Origin: Amycolatopsis sp. NBC_00345
Lineage (GTDB): Bacteria > Actinomycetota > Actinomycetes > Mycobacteriales > Pseudonocardiaceae
Reading direction: 5' to 3'
NCBI RefSeq assembly: GCF_036116635.1
Contig: NZ_CP107995.1
Span: 6,944,001 to 7,008,000, forward strand
Length of the DNA stretch: 64,000 bases
Positions 42,918-52,351 of this stretch are shown one piece after another; positions within the stretch are counted from its first letter, which is position 1; the number at the start of each line of letters is the position of its first letter. Both the position numbers and the translations under genes were made by a program. Under the pieces are notes generated by a model. It was given only the letters and a program-made list of their open reading frames with translations. It ran no database searches and was not told the DNA's origin.

Positions 42918-43708
42918 GTCCTCGCGCCATCTCCCCGAGCCGGCCAGAGCCTGATCAACCACACCTACCGCGCCATCCTATGCCGAGGCGCGGGCCTCCG
43001 CCCGCGCGTGATCCAGGTCTTCACGCGCGGCTCGCCCACTCAAGGTCCCTGAGCAGGGCTGCGAGCAGCCGCTCCTCCGACCAGTCGGTAGGCGCTGGCA
43101 AACGCCGTTTACTGCGGCCGCGAGACCGCCGTCGGTGGCATGATCGCTGTCGAGGCCGTCCCGGAGCGTTGACGCAAGGCGGCCTCAGCGCCGCCGCGAG
43201 CGGCTTCGGCTGCCAGTCGGGCATGTCTGGCGGCCCTTTTCCCCGTCGAATAGTCGGGGATCCTGGTCCGTCTGCCAACCGCGGCCCGCGCCCTGTTCGC
43301 GAAACCTCGCGGTGACCGGCGCAGCTTGCGTCCAGACGGTCTTCGGCTTTGGCGCGGAAGTCATCCGTGAGGAGTTCGGCGAGTCAGAACTGCGACGGCG
43401 TCGGCGTGGTGCCGCTCAAGCACGGACACGCTCCTCGGTTCGGTGACGGTGACCGATCGCCTGCGGCAGGAACACCCGGCAGGCGCCGATGGGCTTCTCG
43501 GTCACGGCGTGTTACCTCCCCTTCTGCGGTACGTATACGAGATGCGACGCGGAGCAGCGACAACGAATGGATCCCGTCGCGCCCGCAGCTTGAGCGCAGC
43601 AGACCCGTCGTCATCGGACCCGCCATCGACGGACCCGTCCACGCCGGCCACGCCCACGTCTGCTTTAGCCTGGACGCCTCAAACCGGCGAAGACCACAGA
43701 ACAGAGCG
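42918..43708. other. 790-bp intergenic stretch between divergent island genes
   Basis: No convincing gene. It should hold the divergent promoters of the DUF262 operon and the 684-residue protein gene. A short GC hairpin CGCGGGC/GCCCGCG lies near 42989-43006. On the - strand an ORF from about 43278 to 43021 ends in a protein-like segment TDWSEERLLAALLRDLEWAS, possibly the tail of a decayed gene. ORFs on the + strand here have no ribosome binding site and odd composition. Confidence 0.5.
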
Positions 43709-45763
43709 ATGCGCACCTATTTCGAGCCCGAGGACGACGAAGCATTCCAAGCGGCCAAAGACCTCCTGATCCGGCGATGCACAGCCTGGGCTGAGGACCA
43801 GGGCCACGCGGTCGATCCGTTCGCGCTGACCGCGGCGCTGGATTTCCGGCACCACAGCATCGATGGACGATTGGCGTGGTGGACAGCCGGGCTGGTCGAG
43901 AAATTCCTGCTGTCGTACGTACCGCGCGCGCTGTCGATCACTGCAGAGGACGCAGCCGGCCTGCCGGAATCTCTGCGTCTGTTTGTCCGTTACCTGCACG
44001 CGACCGGGCTGGCCGATCCCACCGGCGATCCACTGATCGACCTCGACGCGGCCATCACGAAGTGCGATGCCGAGTTCCCCGCGGCGATGGCCGACGAACG
44101 CAACTTCGGCCTGGCCAAATTCTGGGTCATGACCGCGACCCGCCATGACGTCGATCCCACCGACAACTCCGCCATGGGCGCCTTCATCGAAGACGCCCGC
44201 GACGGCCGGATCGACTACGACGACGAGGTTCTCGCTCACATCGCCGAGCGGCACACCCGCGAAGACCGGACCGAGCGCGCGGTTGTGCAGCTTCCCGTGT
44301 CACTTCCGCCGGAAGCCGCACTCGCGGCGGCCGCCGAGCACAGCGCGGTGGTTGCCCAGTTGCGCGCGCTGGTCGCCTGGGTCGGTGACGGCCGGGCGCT
44401 GACCACGACCGGGAACATCAAACTCGGCGACGCTCGCGAGCTGGTGAAGCTGCTGGACACCGGCGACACCCTCGACCCGAGGATCGGCGAGCACGTGTCC
44501 CGCACCAAGAGCAGCGCCGAACTGCCCGGCCTCACTCGTGTGACCGACCTGGCCAAGGAGCTCCGGCTCGTCCGGGTGATCAAGAACAAACTGGTGCGCG
44601 TAGCGAAAGCCGCACCACTGCTGCGGGACAGTCTTGCGCTGTGGACAGCCACGTTCGACGCGCTGCCCGCCCTCGACCTCCTCGTGCGACCGAGTTCGTG
44701 GGCTGCTGAGCACACCCGGATGCTCGACCACATGCTCGGCGACGTGCTGCCCGACGTACTCAACACCGTTTACGGGTTGCCTGAGCCGATACCGGTGGTC
44801 CGGCTGGCCGAAAGCGTCTGGTTGGCCTGCACCGAGGCGTTCAACCTCGACGCTCTCGGGCCAGCGGCCACAGCGAGGTGGCGAGAGGGTGTCGGTGCGG
44901 ACCTTCAGCGGCTGCTCGGTCTGCTGGCCGAATTCGGCGCGGTCGAGTTGACCGTCGGCCGGCCTGATCCGATGTACCGGATCGACCTGGACCCCGACTG
45001 GCAGCTGGGACAGGACGAACCCGCGCCGTTGCCGCCGGACGCAAAAGACCGCCTGTGGGCCGCGCTGGGCCTCGACGCTGGCCCTGTGGAGCTGGTCTCG
45101 CTCACGCCCTTGGCAACTCATGCGGTGCGTACCCGCCTGCTTCGCGAAGGGCGCTACGCGCCGCTGGTCGGCGAGCTATCCGATGCCGAGCCTGCCCAGT
45201 TGCTGGGCATGATCGCCGAACATTACAGCCCGGAGACGGCCGCGGCGGAGATCGCCGGGTGGCTGACCAGGCACGGCGGCCGGGAGCGCGGACTGCCTCA
45301 GCTGTTGGGTGGAGTGCGCGGCTGCCCGTTCCGCGCTCGCGCCTCCGCGATGCTCGATGTACTGGCCGAGACCGCCCCCGATCCGTCCGCGTTCTTGCAC
45401 GAACTGCGCGCGGACCAGCAGCTGGGCCCGAGTGCGACACAGCTGCTGGTCGATACCGGCGAGATCAGCCTGGACGACCTCTCCCCGCAGGAGGGGCTGT
45501 GCGCGATGGCCGAGCAGTTCATCCATCTGCTGGAAATCGGCGGCTCCGACGCCGTAGCCGATGCGCTCGCCGAGGTCCCGGGCGGCCAGGCGCGCGATCT
45601 GGTGACGATGTTGCTGACCTCCGGCCATCCTGACTCGACCGGCCTGGACGAGCTGGACACCCTCGCCCGGTCCCGGTTCGGCCAAGGCCGCGTTGCCGCG
45701 CATCCCCTCGCCGGAGTGTCCCGATCCAACCGCCCGCGCGGCAGCCGTAAGGGGCACCGCTGA
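43709..45763 (+). CDS. large conserved actinobacterial protein of unknown function
   Basis: A 684-residue soluble, largely helical protein starting MRTYFEPEDDEAFQAAKDLL. A central region LTTTGNIKLGDARELVKLL followed by RTKSSAELPGLTRVTDLA and LRLVRVIKNKLVRVAKAA occurs, as I recall, in other actinobacterial proteins annotated only as hypothetical. No catalytic motif, signal peptide or membrane helix is seen. The in-frame region upstream of ATG 43709 has non-coding composition, so the start was placed there. It is divergent from the DUF262 operon and could belong to the island. Confidence 0.75.
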   Translation: MRTYFEPEDDEAFQAAKDLLIRRCTAWAEDQGHAVDPFALTAALDFRHHSIDGRLAWWTAGLVEKFLLSYVPRALSITAEDAAGLPESLRLFVRYLHATGLADPTGDPLIDLDAAITKCDAEFPAAMADERNFGLAKFWVMTATRHDVDPTDNSAMGAFIEDARDGRIDYDDEVLAHIAERHTREDRTERAVVQLPVSLPPEAALAAAAEHSAVVAQLRALVAWVGDGRALTTTGNIKLGDARELVKLLDTGDTLDPRIGEHVSRTKSSAELPGLTRVTDLAKELRLVRVIKNKLVRVAKAAPLLRDSLALWTATFDALPALDLLVRPSSWAAEHTRMLDHMLGDVLPDVLNTVYGLPEPIPVVRLAESVWLACTEAFNLDALGPAATARWREGVGADLQRLLGLLAEFGAVELTVGRPDPMYRIDLDPDWQLGQDEPAPLPPDAKDRLWAALGLDAGPVELVSLTPLATHAVRTRLLREGRYAPLVGELSDAEPAQLLGMIAEHYSPETAAAEIAGWLTRHGGRERGLPQLLGGVRGCPFRARASAMLDVLAETAPDPSAFLHELRADQQLGPSATQLLVDTGEISLDDLSPQEGLCAMAEQFIHLLEIGGSDAVADALAEVPGGQARDLVTMLLTSGHPDSTGLDELDTLARSRFGQGRVAAHPLAGVSRSNRPRGSRKGHR

Positions 45764-45929
45764 TCACACCTGCGGCGACGGCGAGATGGTCTTGGCCCGT
45801 TTGCCGGACAGGCCCGCATCGAGCCGAAACTCTCCGACGGACACGACGGACACCCGCGTGGCCAGGTCTGGGGCGGTGCACCGGGATCGGGCTCGCGGCT
45901 GAGTACTTCGGCAATGGCGGCGACAAGCA

Positions 45930-46601
45930 ATGGCCCTGACCACCCTCGCTCTCGATCCCCGGATGGGGCGCACTCGGTTCGTCGTGATCGACTTCGAGGG
46001 GCTCACCCCGGTTGGGCGGGCGCCTGTGCCGGTTGAAGTCGCCGCCGTCACGGTGGTGTGCCGTGGGGACGGGACGCTGGAAGAGCTGGGGCAGTTCGGC
46101 TCGCTGATGAAGCCGCCCGCCGGCGTGGCGGTCACCGCGTTCGACCAGGCCGCCGGGATCACCCGTGCGCTGCTGGCGACCGCACCACCGGCGCGGGAGG
46201 TGATGGCCGCGCTCGACCGGCACGTCCATGACCCAGCCGAGGCGGCCGGGGCCGAGGTCCGGCTGGTCGCCCAGAACGCGCCCACCGAACGGACCATGCT
46301 GCACGGGCAGCGCGACCACTGTCCCCGCCTGGCCGGCACCCCGCTGCTCGACACCCTCCGTCTGGCCCGGGCAAGCCTGCCGGAGCTGACCGCGCACGGA
46401 TTGAGCGAACTGGCCCGCTACTTCGGCGTGACGATTCCCCCGGACCGGCATCGGGCGCTCGCCGACGTCGAGTTGACCATCGCCGTCCTGCGCGAGCTGT
46501 TGACGCGCGGGCCATGGGAGACGCTGCTCGACCTCGAACGGACCGCGGCGCTGCAGCCCAAGCGCGTCGAACCAGCCGGCGAGCAGACCGGGCTGTTCTG
46601 A
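45930..46601 (+). CDS. DnaQ-like DEDD 3'-5' exonuclease
   Basis: A 223-residue RNase T/DnaQ-fold protein. ExoI motif VVIDFEGLTP (D and E about 20-22), ExoII region LVAQNAPTERTMLHGQ, and ExoIII HRALADVELTIAVL with the conserved H and D (about 175-180) are all present, so it should be active on nucleic acids. No polymerase or helicase domain is attached. The ATG at 45930 lacks a clear Shine-Dalgarno; ATG 45963 would still keep ExoI. It lies 166 bp after the unknown 684-residue gene and could be part of, or the edge of, the island. Confidence 0.82.
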   Translation: MALTTLALDPRMGRTRFVVIDFEGLTPVGRAPVPVEVAAVTVVCRGDGTLEELGQFGSLMKPPAGVAVTAFDQAAGITRALLATAPPAREVMAALDRHVHDPAEAAGAEVRLVAQNAPTERTMLHGQRDHCPRLAGTPLLDTLRLARASLPELTAHGLSELARYFGVTIPPDRHRALADVELTIAVLRELLTRGPWETLLDLERTAALQPKRVEPAGEQTGLF

Positions 46602-46756
46602 TCCCGGCGGCAGCATGCGTCTGACCACAGTGGACACTCTCAGCCGCCACGCAATAGTGACGTAGGCCACAGTGTCCGGAGAACCGCGCGGCCGCCGACG
46701 GCGTCTTCCCGGGTGCCGGAGGGGATTCGGCAGGGGAACATTCGAGGGAGCGATCG

Positions 46757-46846
46757 ATGCGTGTGGTCAGTACGGCCGACGGCGGCAGCCCGACTGAGCG
46801 AGGCTGCTCGGCACCGTTCGCACTGCAGACGGGGGCGGGCTGGTGA
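46757..46846 (+). CDS. 29-codon ORF coupled to the downstream membrane-protein gene
   Basis: ATG 46757 has GAGGGAG 6 nt upstream, a better site than that of the next gene. The ORF (MRVVSTADGGSPTERGCSAP...) ends with TGA 46844-46846, overlapping GTG 46843 of the membrane protein (GTGA). It may be a leader peptide giving translational coupling, or the remnant of a lost upstream gene such as an ABC ATPase. Confidence 0.4.
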   Translation: MRVVSTADGGSPTERGCSAPFALQTGAGW

Positions 46847-48234
46847 CCACACGGGTGCTCGGAACCGATCGGATGGCGGACCGGCGTAAAGGGCGGGTGC
46901 TCGGCCTCGAGTTGCGACGGTCGACGGCGCCGGTGGCCGGCGCGTTGGCTCTGGTGCTGGGGCTGCTCTCGATGTTGTACCTGTTCGGCGGGCTGAGTTC
47001 GCCGTTCGGGCAGTGGAACGGGTTCACCGGGGCCCTGCGCAACAGCCTGGAGGTCCTCTGCCCGGTGGCCCTCGCCGCCGGGGCCTGGCAGGGGCGGCGG
47101 GAAGCCCAGCCCGGCGCGGCCGAGCTGATCTCGACCACCGCGCGGCCCACCTGGCAGCGCGTGGTGCCGGTCGCCGGCGCGCTCGCGATCACGCTGACGG
47201 CGGCGTTTCTGGTGTTGTTCGTCTTCGGCGCGGTCCAGGTCGCGGCCAACACCTCCTACCAGCACCTCGGCTGGCTCCCGATGCTGCTCGCGGGCGAGCT
47301 CTCGCTGATCGCGGCGGGGTGGCTCGGGCTGGGCATCGGCACCGTGGCGCCTTCGGCGTTCACCGCGCCGATGCTCGCGGTCTTCGGCCTGGTCATCCTG
47401 CGGTTCCTGGCGTACGGGGTCGACGGACAGGCGTCACTGCTGGGCCCCGGGCTGACCTTTCGCGACGACTTCCGGGACCTCGCGCCCCAGGTCACCTGGG
47501 CCCAGCTGCTCTGGTTCGCGGGGCTGGCCGTGGGCGGTCTGGTGCTGACGATGGCCACCGGGCGCCGCCGTTACCTGGCGGTGCTGGCGATCGGCCTCGG
47601 GCTCGCGGGGTCGCTGCCGCTGTTCCCCGCGAACCAAGCCGCGACCTACGTCACCGACCCGGCCGCCGTGGCACCGGTCTGCACCTCGGACGCGCCCCGT
47701 GTCTGCGTCACCCAGGCCCACGCCGACGCGCTGGCCGACGTCACCGACCCGGCCAGGGAGGCGCTGCGACTGCTGGCGCCGCTGGCCGACGCTCCGACGT
47801 CGGTCATGGAAGACACCTCGAGCCCCTACGAGCCCGAGGTGAAGAGCCAGCCGTCCGAGGTGCTGCTGTTCGCGCTGAACTCCTACGAGCTGGACGAGCA
47901 CTCCCACGTGACGTTGCCCAGGGACGAGCTGCTGAACCGGATGCTGGAAGGCGCCGGGACGGTGTCGTGCGGCGACCCGTCCCAGCCACCCCCGGAGCTG
48001 TCCCGGGCGGAGGACGAGCGAAGGGAGCGCCAGTTCGCCGCGCGGGAACTCGCGGTCGCGCTGCTGCTCGGAAAACCGGTGCCCCTGTTCAACACCCGAG
48101 CCTCCCAGGCCTGGCCCGCGCTGCACGCGCTGCCGGCCGCCGAACAACAGCGACGGCTCAGCGCGCTGCGTGCGGCGTCCCTGTCCTGCCAGAGCGATTC
48201 GCTGCGCATCCTCACCCAGGGCGCCACCGGCTGA
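46843..48234 (+). CDS. multi-pass membrane protein (ABC-2-permease-like layout)
   Basis: A 463-residue protein with six hydrophobic segments in the first 260 residues (about 28-50, 60-75, 107-135, 147-170, 175-195, 218-262) and a soluble C-terminal domain with a Cys pair (APVCTSDAPRVCVTQAHAD) and later Cys residues (VSCGD, LSCQSD). The layout resembles actinobacterial permease-like proteins that usually follow an ABC ATPase gene. No ATPase is present here; only a 29-codon ORF precedes it. Function unknown. Confidence 0.7.
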   Translation: MTTRVLGTDRMADRRKGRVLGLELRRSTAPVAGALALVLGLLSMLYLFGGLSSPFGQWNGFTGALRNSLEVLCPVALAAGAWQGRREAQPGAAELISTTARPTWQRVVPVAGALAITLTAAFLVLFVFGAVQVAANTSYQHLGWLPMLLAGELSLIAAGWLGLGIGTVAPSAFTAPMLAVFGLVILRFLAYGVDGQASLLGPGLTFRDDFRDLAPQVTWAQLLWFAGLAVGGLVLTMATGRRRYLAVLAIGLGLAGSLPLFPANQAATYVTDPAAVAPVCTSDAPRVCVTQAHADALADVTDPAREALRLLAPLADAPTSVMEDTSSPYEPEVKSQPSEVLLFALNSYELDEHSHVTLPRDELLNRMLEGAGTVSCGDPSQPPPELSRAEDERRERQFAARELAVALLLGKPVPLFNTRASQAWPALHALPAAEQQRRLSALRAASLSCQSDSLRILTQGATG

Positions 48235-48254
48235 CCCGCTGCTCCACCCGGGTT

Positions 48255-48689
48255 CTACTTGGCCGCCAAGGATTCCAGGGTTCCCGCGGTCTCCAGCGAG
48301 ACCAGGCGTGAGTTCTGCAACGTGGCGACCTCCCAGCGGTCGTTCTGCCACACCATGGCGAACAGCTGGAGGAAGGAACGGTGCGGGGGCGGCTGCTCCT
48401 CGCCCGGCATCAGCATGGCCATGCGGGCGTGCACCACGCCCCACCCCGGCCGGACGATCCGGGCGAAGGGCACGTCGCCCCGCACCAGCCGGGTGCCCTT
48501 CAGCACCGTGTCGAACATCGGCTGGTGGAACGCGACCATCTCGTCGCGTCCTTTGTGGATGGTTCCCTCGAAGTCCACCATTTCGGCGTCTTCCGCCAGA
48601 TCGGCCAGGAACGCGGCGGCGTCACCGGCGTTCCAGCCCTCGTTCATCCGGCCCGGAATGGCGCTCATCGCCTCAACCGACTGCTCCAT
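48255..48689 (-). CDS. SnoaL/NTF2-like (SgcJ/EcaC-type) protein
   Basis: A 144-residue protein with the NTF2-like pattern: helical start AIPGRMNEGWNAGDAAAFLADLAEDA, then MVDFEGTIHKGRDEMVAFH and a beta-sheet end FLQLFAMVWQNDRWEVATLQNSRLV. Such SgcJ/EcaC family proteins are annotated as hydrolase or oxidoreductase-like, with no defined activity. ATG 48689 has AAGGTGA 6 nt upstream and starts 4 nt after the AraC gene stop, so the two are an operon. Confidence 0.82.
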   Translation of the reverse strand: MEQSVEAMSAIPGRMNEGWNAGDAAAFLADLAEDAEMVDFEGTIHKGRDEMVAFHQPMFDTVLKGTRLVRGDVPFARIVRPGWGVVHARMAMLMPGEEQPPPHRSFLQLFAMVWQNDRWEVATLQNSRLVSLETAGTLESLAAK

Positions 48690-48693
48690 GCGA

Positions 48694-49653
48694 TCACCTT
48701 TCTGTGCTGTGACCACCATCCTCGCCGGGCCGGGCGGCGGGCGCCTTGATCATCCGTGCACGGTTGCTGAACGTCAGTGCCGCGGCGTTGTACCCGTAGG
48801 TGGCCTTGAACAGCCGGCTGAAGTGCGCCGGGTCGGCGAACCCCCATCGGGCGGCGACGGCCGCGACGGTGCGGTCGCTCCCGGCCAGGTCCGCCCGGCA
48901 CCGCTCCAGGCGGCGCCGGCGGATCAGGGCCGCTACTGTCAGCGGCTGGTCCTCGAAGAGCTTGTGCAGACGGCGGATGGACATGTGGTGCGCCGCAGCC
49001 ACTTTCGCCGGAGTGAGGTCCCGATCGGACAGTCTCGCTTCGATGAAGCCGACGACCCGGGCGCGCAGCGCCTCGTCGGGGGCCGGAGGCGCATCACCCA
49101 GCTGAGCCGACAGCGCCACCGCGATCAGCTCGATCACCGCGGCCGCCGACCGGTCCGCCTCATCGGCGCGGAACCCGGCCAGCGACCGCGCCATCTCCCG
49201 CGCGAGCGAGGACACCAGGGCCCCGGGGCCGCTGTCGCCGCGGATCCGCACCCCGGCCAGCCTCGCGGCGTCGTCCGGCCCGAGCCGCAGAGCGTGCCGC
49301 GGCACCAGCATGGTCACGCTCGTGGTCTCGGAGCTGGCGAACCGCACCGGCCGCACCGGGTCGATCAGGACCAGGTCGCCGGGTTCGAGCACGGCGATGT
49401 TGCCGCCCTGCTCGGCTCGCACCCGTCCCCGCGTCACCAGCTCGATCTGCCACAGCCCGCTGTCGGCCTCGCGGGCGGACCGCGCGTCCCGGAAGCACTC
49501 GCCCTCCGGGGAGACCAGTTCCGCCAGCCTCAGGGGTCCCAGGTCGCCGGTCACCACGCCGGCGCGGAAGCCGTCACCCACGTGCCGACGGCCGCGCAGG
49601 GGCGGCAGGGCGCTCGCCTCGAGCGCCTCCAGGAATACATCAGCGCTGGTCAT
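48694..49653 (-). CDS. AraC-family transcriptional regulator
   Basis: A 319-residue regulator: N-terminal cupin-like AraC-binding domain (SGLWQIELVTRGRVRAEQGG, LEPGDLVLIDPVRPVRF) and C-terminal double HTH (LTPAKVAAAHHMSIRRLHKLF, VAAVAARWGFADPAHFSRLFKATYG). It resembles the AraC_binding_2/HTH_18 group. It is cotranscribed with the SnoaL-like gene and may control it. TACTGT ends 6 nt before ATG 49653, so the mRNA is probably leaderless. Confidence 0.92.
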   Translation of the reverse strand: MTSADVFLEALEASALPPLRGRRHVGDGFRAGVVTGDLGPLRLAELVSPEGECFRDARSAREADSGLWQIELVTRGRVRAEQGGNIAVLEPGDLVLIDPVRPVRFASSETTSVTMLVPRHALRLGPDDAARLAGVRIRGDSGPGALVSSLAREMARSLAGFRADEADRSAAAVIELIAVALSAQLGDAPPAPDEALRARVVGFIEARLSDRDLTPAKVAAAHHMSIRRLHKLFEDQPLTVAALIRRRRLERCRADLAGSDRTVAAVAARWGFADPAHFSRLFKATYGYNAAALTFSNRARMIKAPAARPGEDGGHSTER

Positions 49654-49665
49654 AGCCCTACAGTA
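49654..49665 (-). promoter_or_regulatory. leaderless -10 element of the AraC regulator gene
   Basis: TACTGT (49665-49660, - strand) is followed by 6 nt and ATG 49653, with no Shine-Dalgarno. Confidence 0.5.
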
Positions 49666-49863
49666 CCCGCCGGCACCCGGCGGTGAGGCCGGGCGCAGAC
49701 GGCACCGCGGCAGGGCGAAGCAGCCGATACATCCGTTCTACGTAATTGTCACGGACGCGCCGAAGCCGCCGGCCGCGCGAAGGTTGTCCCAGCCTCAACG
49801 GGGGCCATCAGCAACCGCCTGCACCGGGCACGACGATCGGTGCGCACAACGTTGGAGATCACC

Positions 49864-50313
49864 ATGGCAGCCGGAACCTTCGTCGACAGCCCGCCCCGCT
49901 GGGCGGACCGGATCGGGCGCACGCTGCTCGCCCTCGACGCGGCCAGCACGATCGGGTTCGCGTTCGTGGACGGGATCAGGCGCGTCACCCAGGCCGCCGA
50001 CGCGCAGATCATGATGGAGTTCTGGGTGACGACCGCCTACCTGGTCTTCGCCGGCCTGTGGGCCATCCTGGCCTGGGCGCCGCGCGAGTACCGGGGCATC
50101 TGGGAGCTCATCCTGATCCAGAAGATCGCGGTCACCGTGTTCGCCTGGGTGCTGATCGACAAGCCCGACGCCGTGCGGAACACCATCAGCGACACCAGCC
50201 TCGTGGTGACGACCATCGTGGCCTACGTGCTGTGCCGCGGCTGGTACACCTGGCGGAAAGCCACTGCGGCCGAACCGGTGGGCGCCGGGCACCTGGCCAC
50301 TTCGACCGGATGA
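49864..50313 (+). CDS. small four-helix membrane protein
   Basis: A 149-residue protein with four hydrophobic segments (about 22-38, 56-76, 88-105, 113-132), including FWVTTAYLVFAGLWAILAWAP and ELILIQKIAVTVFAWVLI. ATG 49864 is chosen because GGAG lies about 6 nt upstream; the in-frame extension from GTG 49840 has none. No family recognised. Confidence 0.72.
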   Translation: MAAGTFVDSPPRWADRIGRTLLALDAASTIGFAFVDGIRRVTQAADAQIMMEFWVTTAYLVFAGLWAILAWAPREYRGIWELILIQKIAVTVFAWVLIDKPDAVRNTISDTSLVVTTIVAYVLCRGWYTWRKATAAEPVGAGHLATSTG

Positions 50314-50346
50314 CGGCGACCGCCGGCGCGCGGCACTGCTCCCCGG

Positions 50347-52107
50347 TTACCCGCAGAACTTTCGCTCCGCTTCGAAGGGGTCCGGCGGCACCGTCACCTG
50401 GGTGCGGTGCCACGCGCCGGTCAGGTTGTGCCAGAACCGCCCGAACGACATGGGCTCCCGGACGGACCGCTGGATCTCGGCGAGGTCCCCACAGGACAGT
50501 GCGTGCCGCGCCGCGGCCACTTCTTCCGGCGTCACGTCGTTCCTGATGGCGAAATTGCCCGGGCGCTGGACCGGTGCCGCCGGGTCCGCGTAATCGGCGA
50601 GCAGCCAGGCGTTGCCGAGTGGTTTCGAGTGCCCCGGTTTACGGGTCGGGAAGTCGAGCCGCGCGCCGATCGGGTTGGCCAGCCCCCAGAAGTCGACGAT
50701 CCCGACCTGGTCGGGCACCAGCACCCCGACCGTGCCGAGGTACACGCCGATGACCATGACCTGCCCCGGAACACCCACGCGCAGGGGCGTGGTGAGGGGT
50801 TCGCTGCCCGTTCCCTGGTAGACCAGGGATCGCTGCCCGGACGCGGTCCTGGCTGCCACAACATCCTTCAGCCCCTGGAGCTTCGGCACATAGTCGGCGG
50901 AGTCCGTGGGATTCGGCCGGCCGGTCCACGCGGTGTAGTACCCCCGCTCGTCGTCGATGGGATGGACGGCGTTGGACGGTTCCGCATATCGGAAGGAGCC
51001 CGCGCAGAGCGCCGCCCACAGCGCGACGACCATCGTGGCCACGCCCAATGTCTTCGAGCGCGGGATCACGAGGATCGGCAGCAGGACGAGGAACAGGGCG
51101 GGCAGCAGCATGCGGGCGTGCATGTAGTCCCCGCCGACCTTGACCACGTAGACCAGGTGCAGCAGACCGGCCACCACCGGGGCGAGTGCCACCACGAGGT
51201 CGGTCCGCCGGGTGCGCAGCCGCCGGACCAGCGCGACGAACAAGACCGTCGCCACCACCAGCGGCAGCCACAGGAAATAGGGGTCGGCGAAGTCCGTGAG
51301 GTAAGCGAAACCGCGGGCCCACAACGACTCGCTGGCGTTCTTCGTGACCGCGGGCAACGGCACGAGAATGCCGTAGAAGCCCATGCGGAAGATCTCGTAC
51401 CCGACCGGCAGCGCGGCCGCGGCACCCGCCGCCGCCAGCGTCAACCGCCATCCCGGCCGGACGATCAGCCACAGCGCGGCGAGGAACACCGCGGCGACCA
51501 GCGCTTGATCCGGCCGGACCAGCGGACCGAGGCCGATCGTGAAGGCCGCGAACACGATCGCTTTCGACGATCCGTTTTCGCGCAGCCGCACGAGAAGCCA
51601 CCAGCACGCGCCCATCCAGAACGTATTGAGCCCGGTTTCCAGGCCGGACGTCGCGTACTCCCAGACCGGCCGCAGCGCCAAGAGCACCAGGATGCCGAAC
51701 GGCAGCAGCACCACGGCGGAACGCGCGCTGTGCAGCCGCCGCGCGCCGTCGACGGCGAGGCCGAACCCGCCCGCGGTGAGCAACAGCCCGAGTACCCAGG
51801 AAATCGTCGAAGTGTCCGGCTGCCGGAAAACGAACCCGGCCAGCGCGAGCAGCCACTGCCAGAGCGCGCTGGTCGAGGTCTCCGCGCGTTCGCCGATGTT
51901 GTAGACCGGACCGTTCCCCGCGAGGATCTGCTCGACGGCGCGGGTGAAGATCAGGCCGTCGTCACAGATCCAGCGGGTCAGGTAGCCGAGTACCGCAATG
52001 AGCGCCACCGCGCCGACAGTGATCGCCCGATTCCAGTGGGTTCCCGCCGTATCCGTCCCACGAGACGGACCTTCGACAACCGGCGCCGGGGGTGAATAAA
52101 CAGCCAT
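50347..52107 (-). CDS. AftB/ZomB-like GT-C membrane glycosyltransferase
   Basis: A 586-residue protein with about ten membrane helices and a C-terminal soluble domain. The first loop carries TRWICDDGLIFTRAVEQILA and NGPVYNIGERAETSTSALW, very close to the catalytic loop of mycobacterial AftB (Rv3805c), the decaprenyl-phosphoarabinose-dependent enzyme adding terminal arabinofuranose to arabinan; the DD pair is the expected catalytic acid site. The second domain (IVDFWGLANPIGARLDFP) also matches the family. Activity on arabinogalactan is inferred. The start is uncertain (ATG 52107 or 52119). Confidence 0.85.
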   Translation of the reverse strand: MAVYSPPAPVVEGPSRGTDTAGTHWNRAITVGAVALIAVLGYLTRWICDDGLIFTRAVEQILAGNGPVYNIGERAETSTSALWQWLLALAGFVFRQPDTSTISWVLGLLLTAGGFGLAVDGARRLHSARSAVVLLPFGILVLLALRPVWEYATSGLETGLNTFWMGACWWLLVRLRENGSSKAIVFAAFTIGLGPLVRPDQALVAAVFLAALWLIVRPGWRLTLAAAGAAAALPVGYEIFRMGFYGILVPLPAVTKNASESLWARGFAYLTDFADPYFLWLPLVVATVLFVALVRRLRTRRTDLVVALAPVVAGLLHLVYVVKVGGDYMHARMLLPALFLVLLPILVIPRSKTLGVATMVVALWAALCAGSFRYAEPSNAVHPIDDERGYYTAWTGRPNPTDSADYVPKLQGLKDVVAARTASGQRSLVYQGTGSEPLTTPLRVGVPGQVMVIGVYLGTVGVLVPDQVGIVDFWGLANPIGARLDFPTRKPGHSKPLGNAWLLADYADPAAPVQRPGNFAIRNDVTPEEVAAARHALSCGDLAEIQRSVREPMSFGRFWHNLTGAWHRTQVTVPPDPFEAERKFCG

Positions 52108-52290
52108 GGGAGAACTCATCCTCGCGCAATTCTTTGGCGAATTCGGGCTCAGTTCCCTGGCACGGGAAAATGGGCCACTACTTGGTTCAGGATGAGTTTC
52201 ATCTTGGCAGCCGATGTTCCGGGTACCGTTGTGATCATGTCCGGGTTTTGCTACAACCGCCGGCTACTTCTCAGCGGGAATGGGCGGGTC

Positions 52291-52340
52291 CGGAAAAACA
52301 AGAGAAGCGGGCACGGCCACCGGCCGTACCCGCTTCTCTT
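52291..52340 (-). terminator. intrinsic terminator of the FAAL/ESX-like operon
   Basis: 19-bp inverted repeat AAGAGAAGCGGGCACGGCC (52300-52318) with GGCCGTACCCGCTTCTCTT (52322-52340), one mismatch and a tiny loop. On the - strand it is followed by GTTTTT. It lies 12 bp after the stop of the last gene of the operon. Confidence 0.85.
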
Positions 52341-52351
52341 GAACCTTCAGC

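Noticed and set aside
43349..43708. In-frame upstream extension of the 684-residue protein
   Set aside because: The 120 residues have erratic Arg/Ser/Pro composition and no ribosome binding site; ATG 43709 begins the plausible protein.
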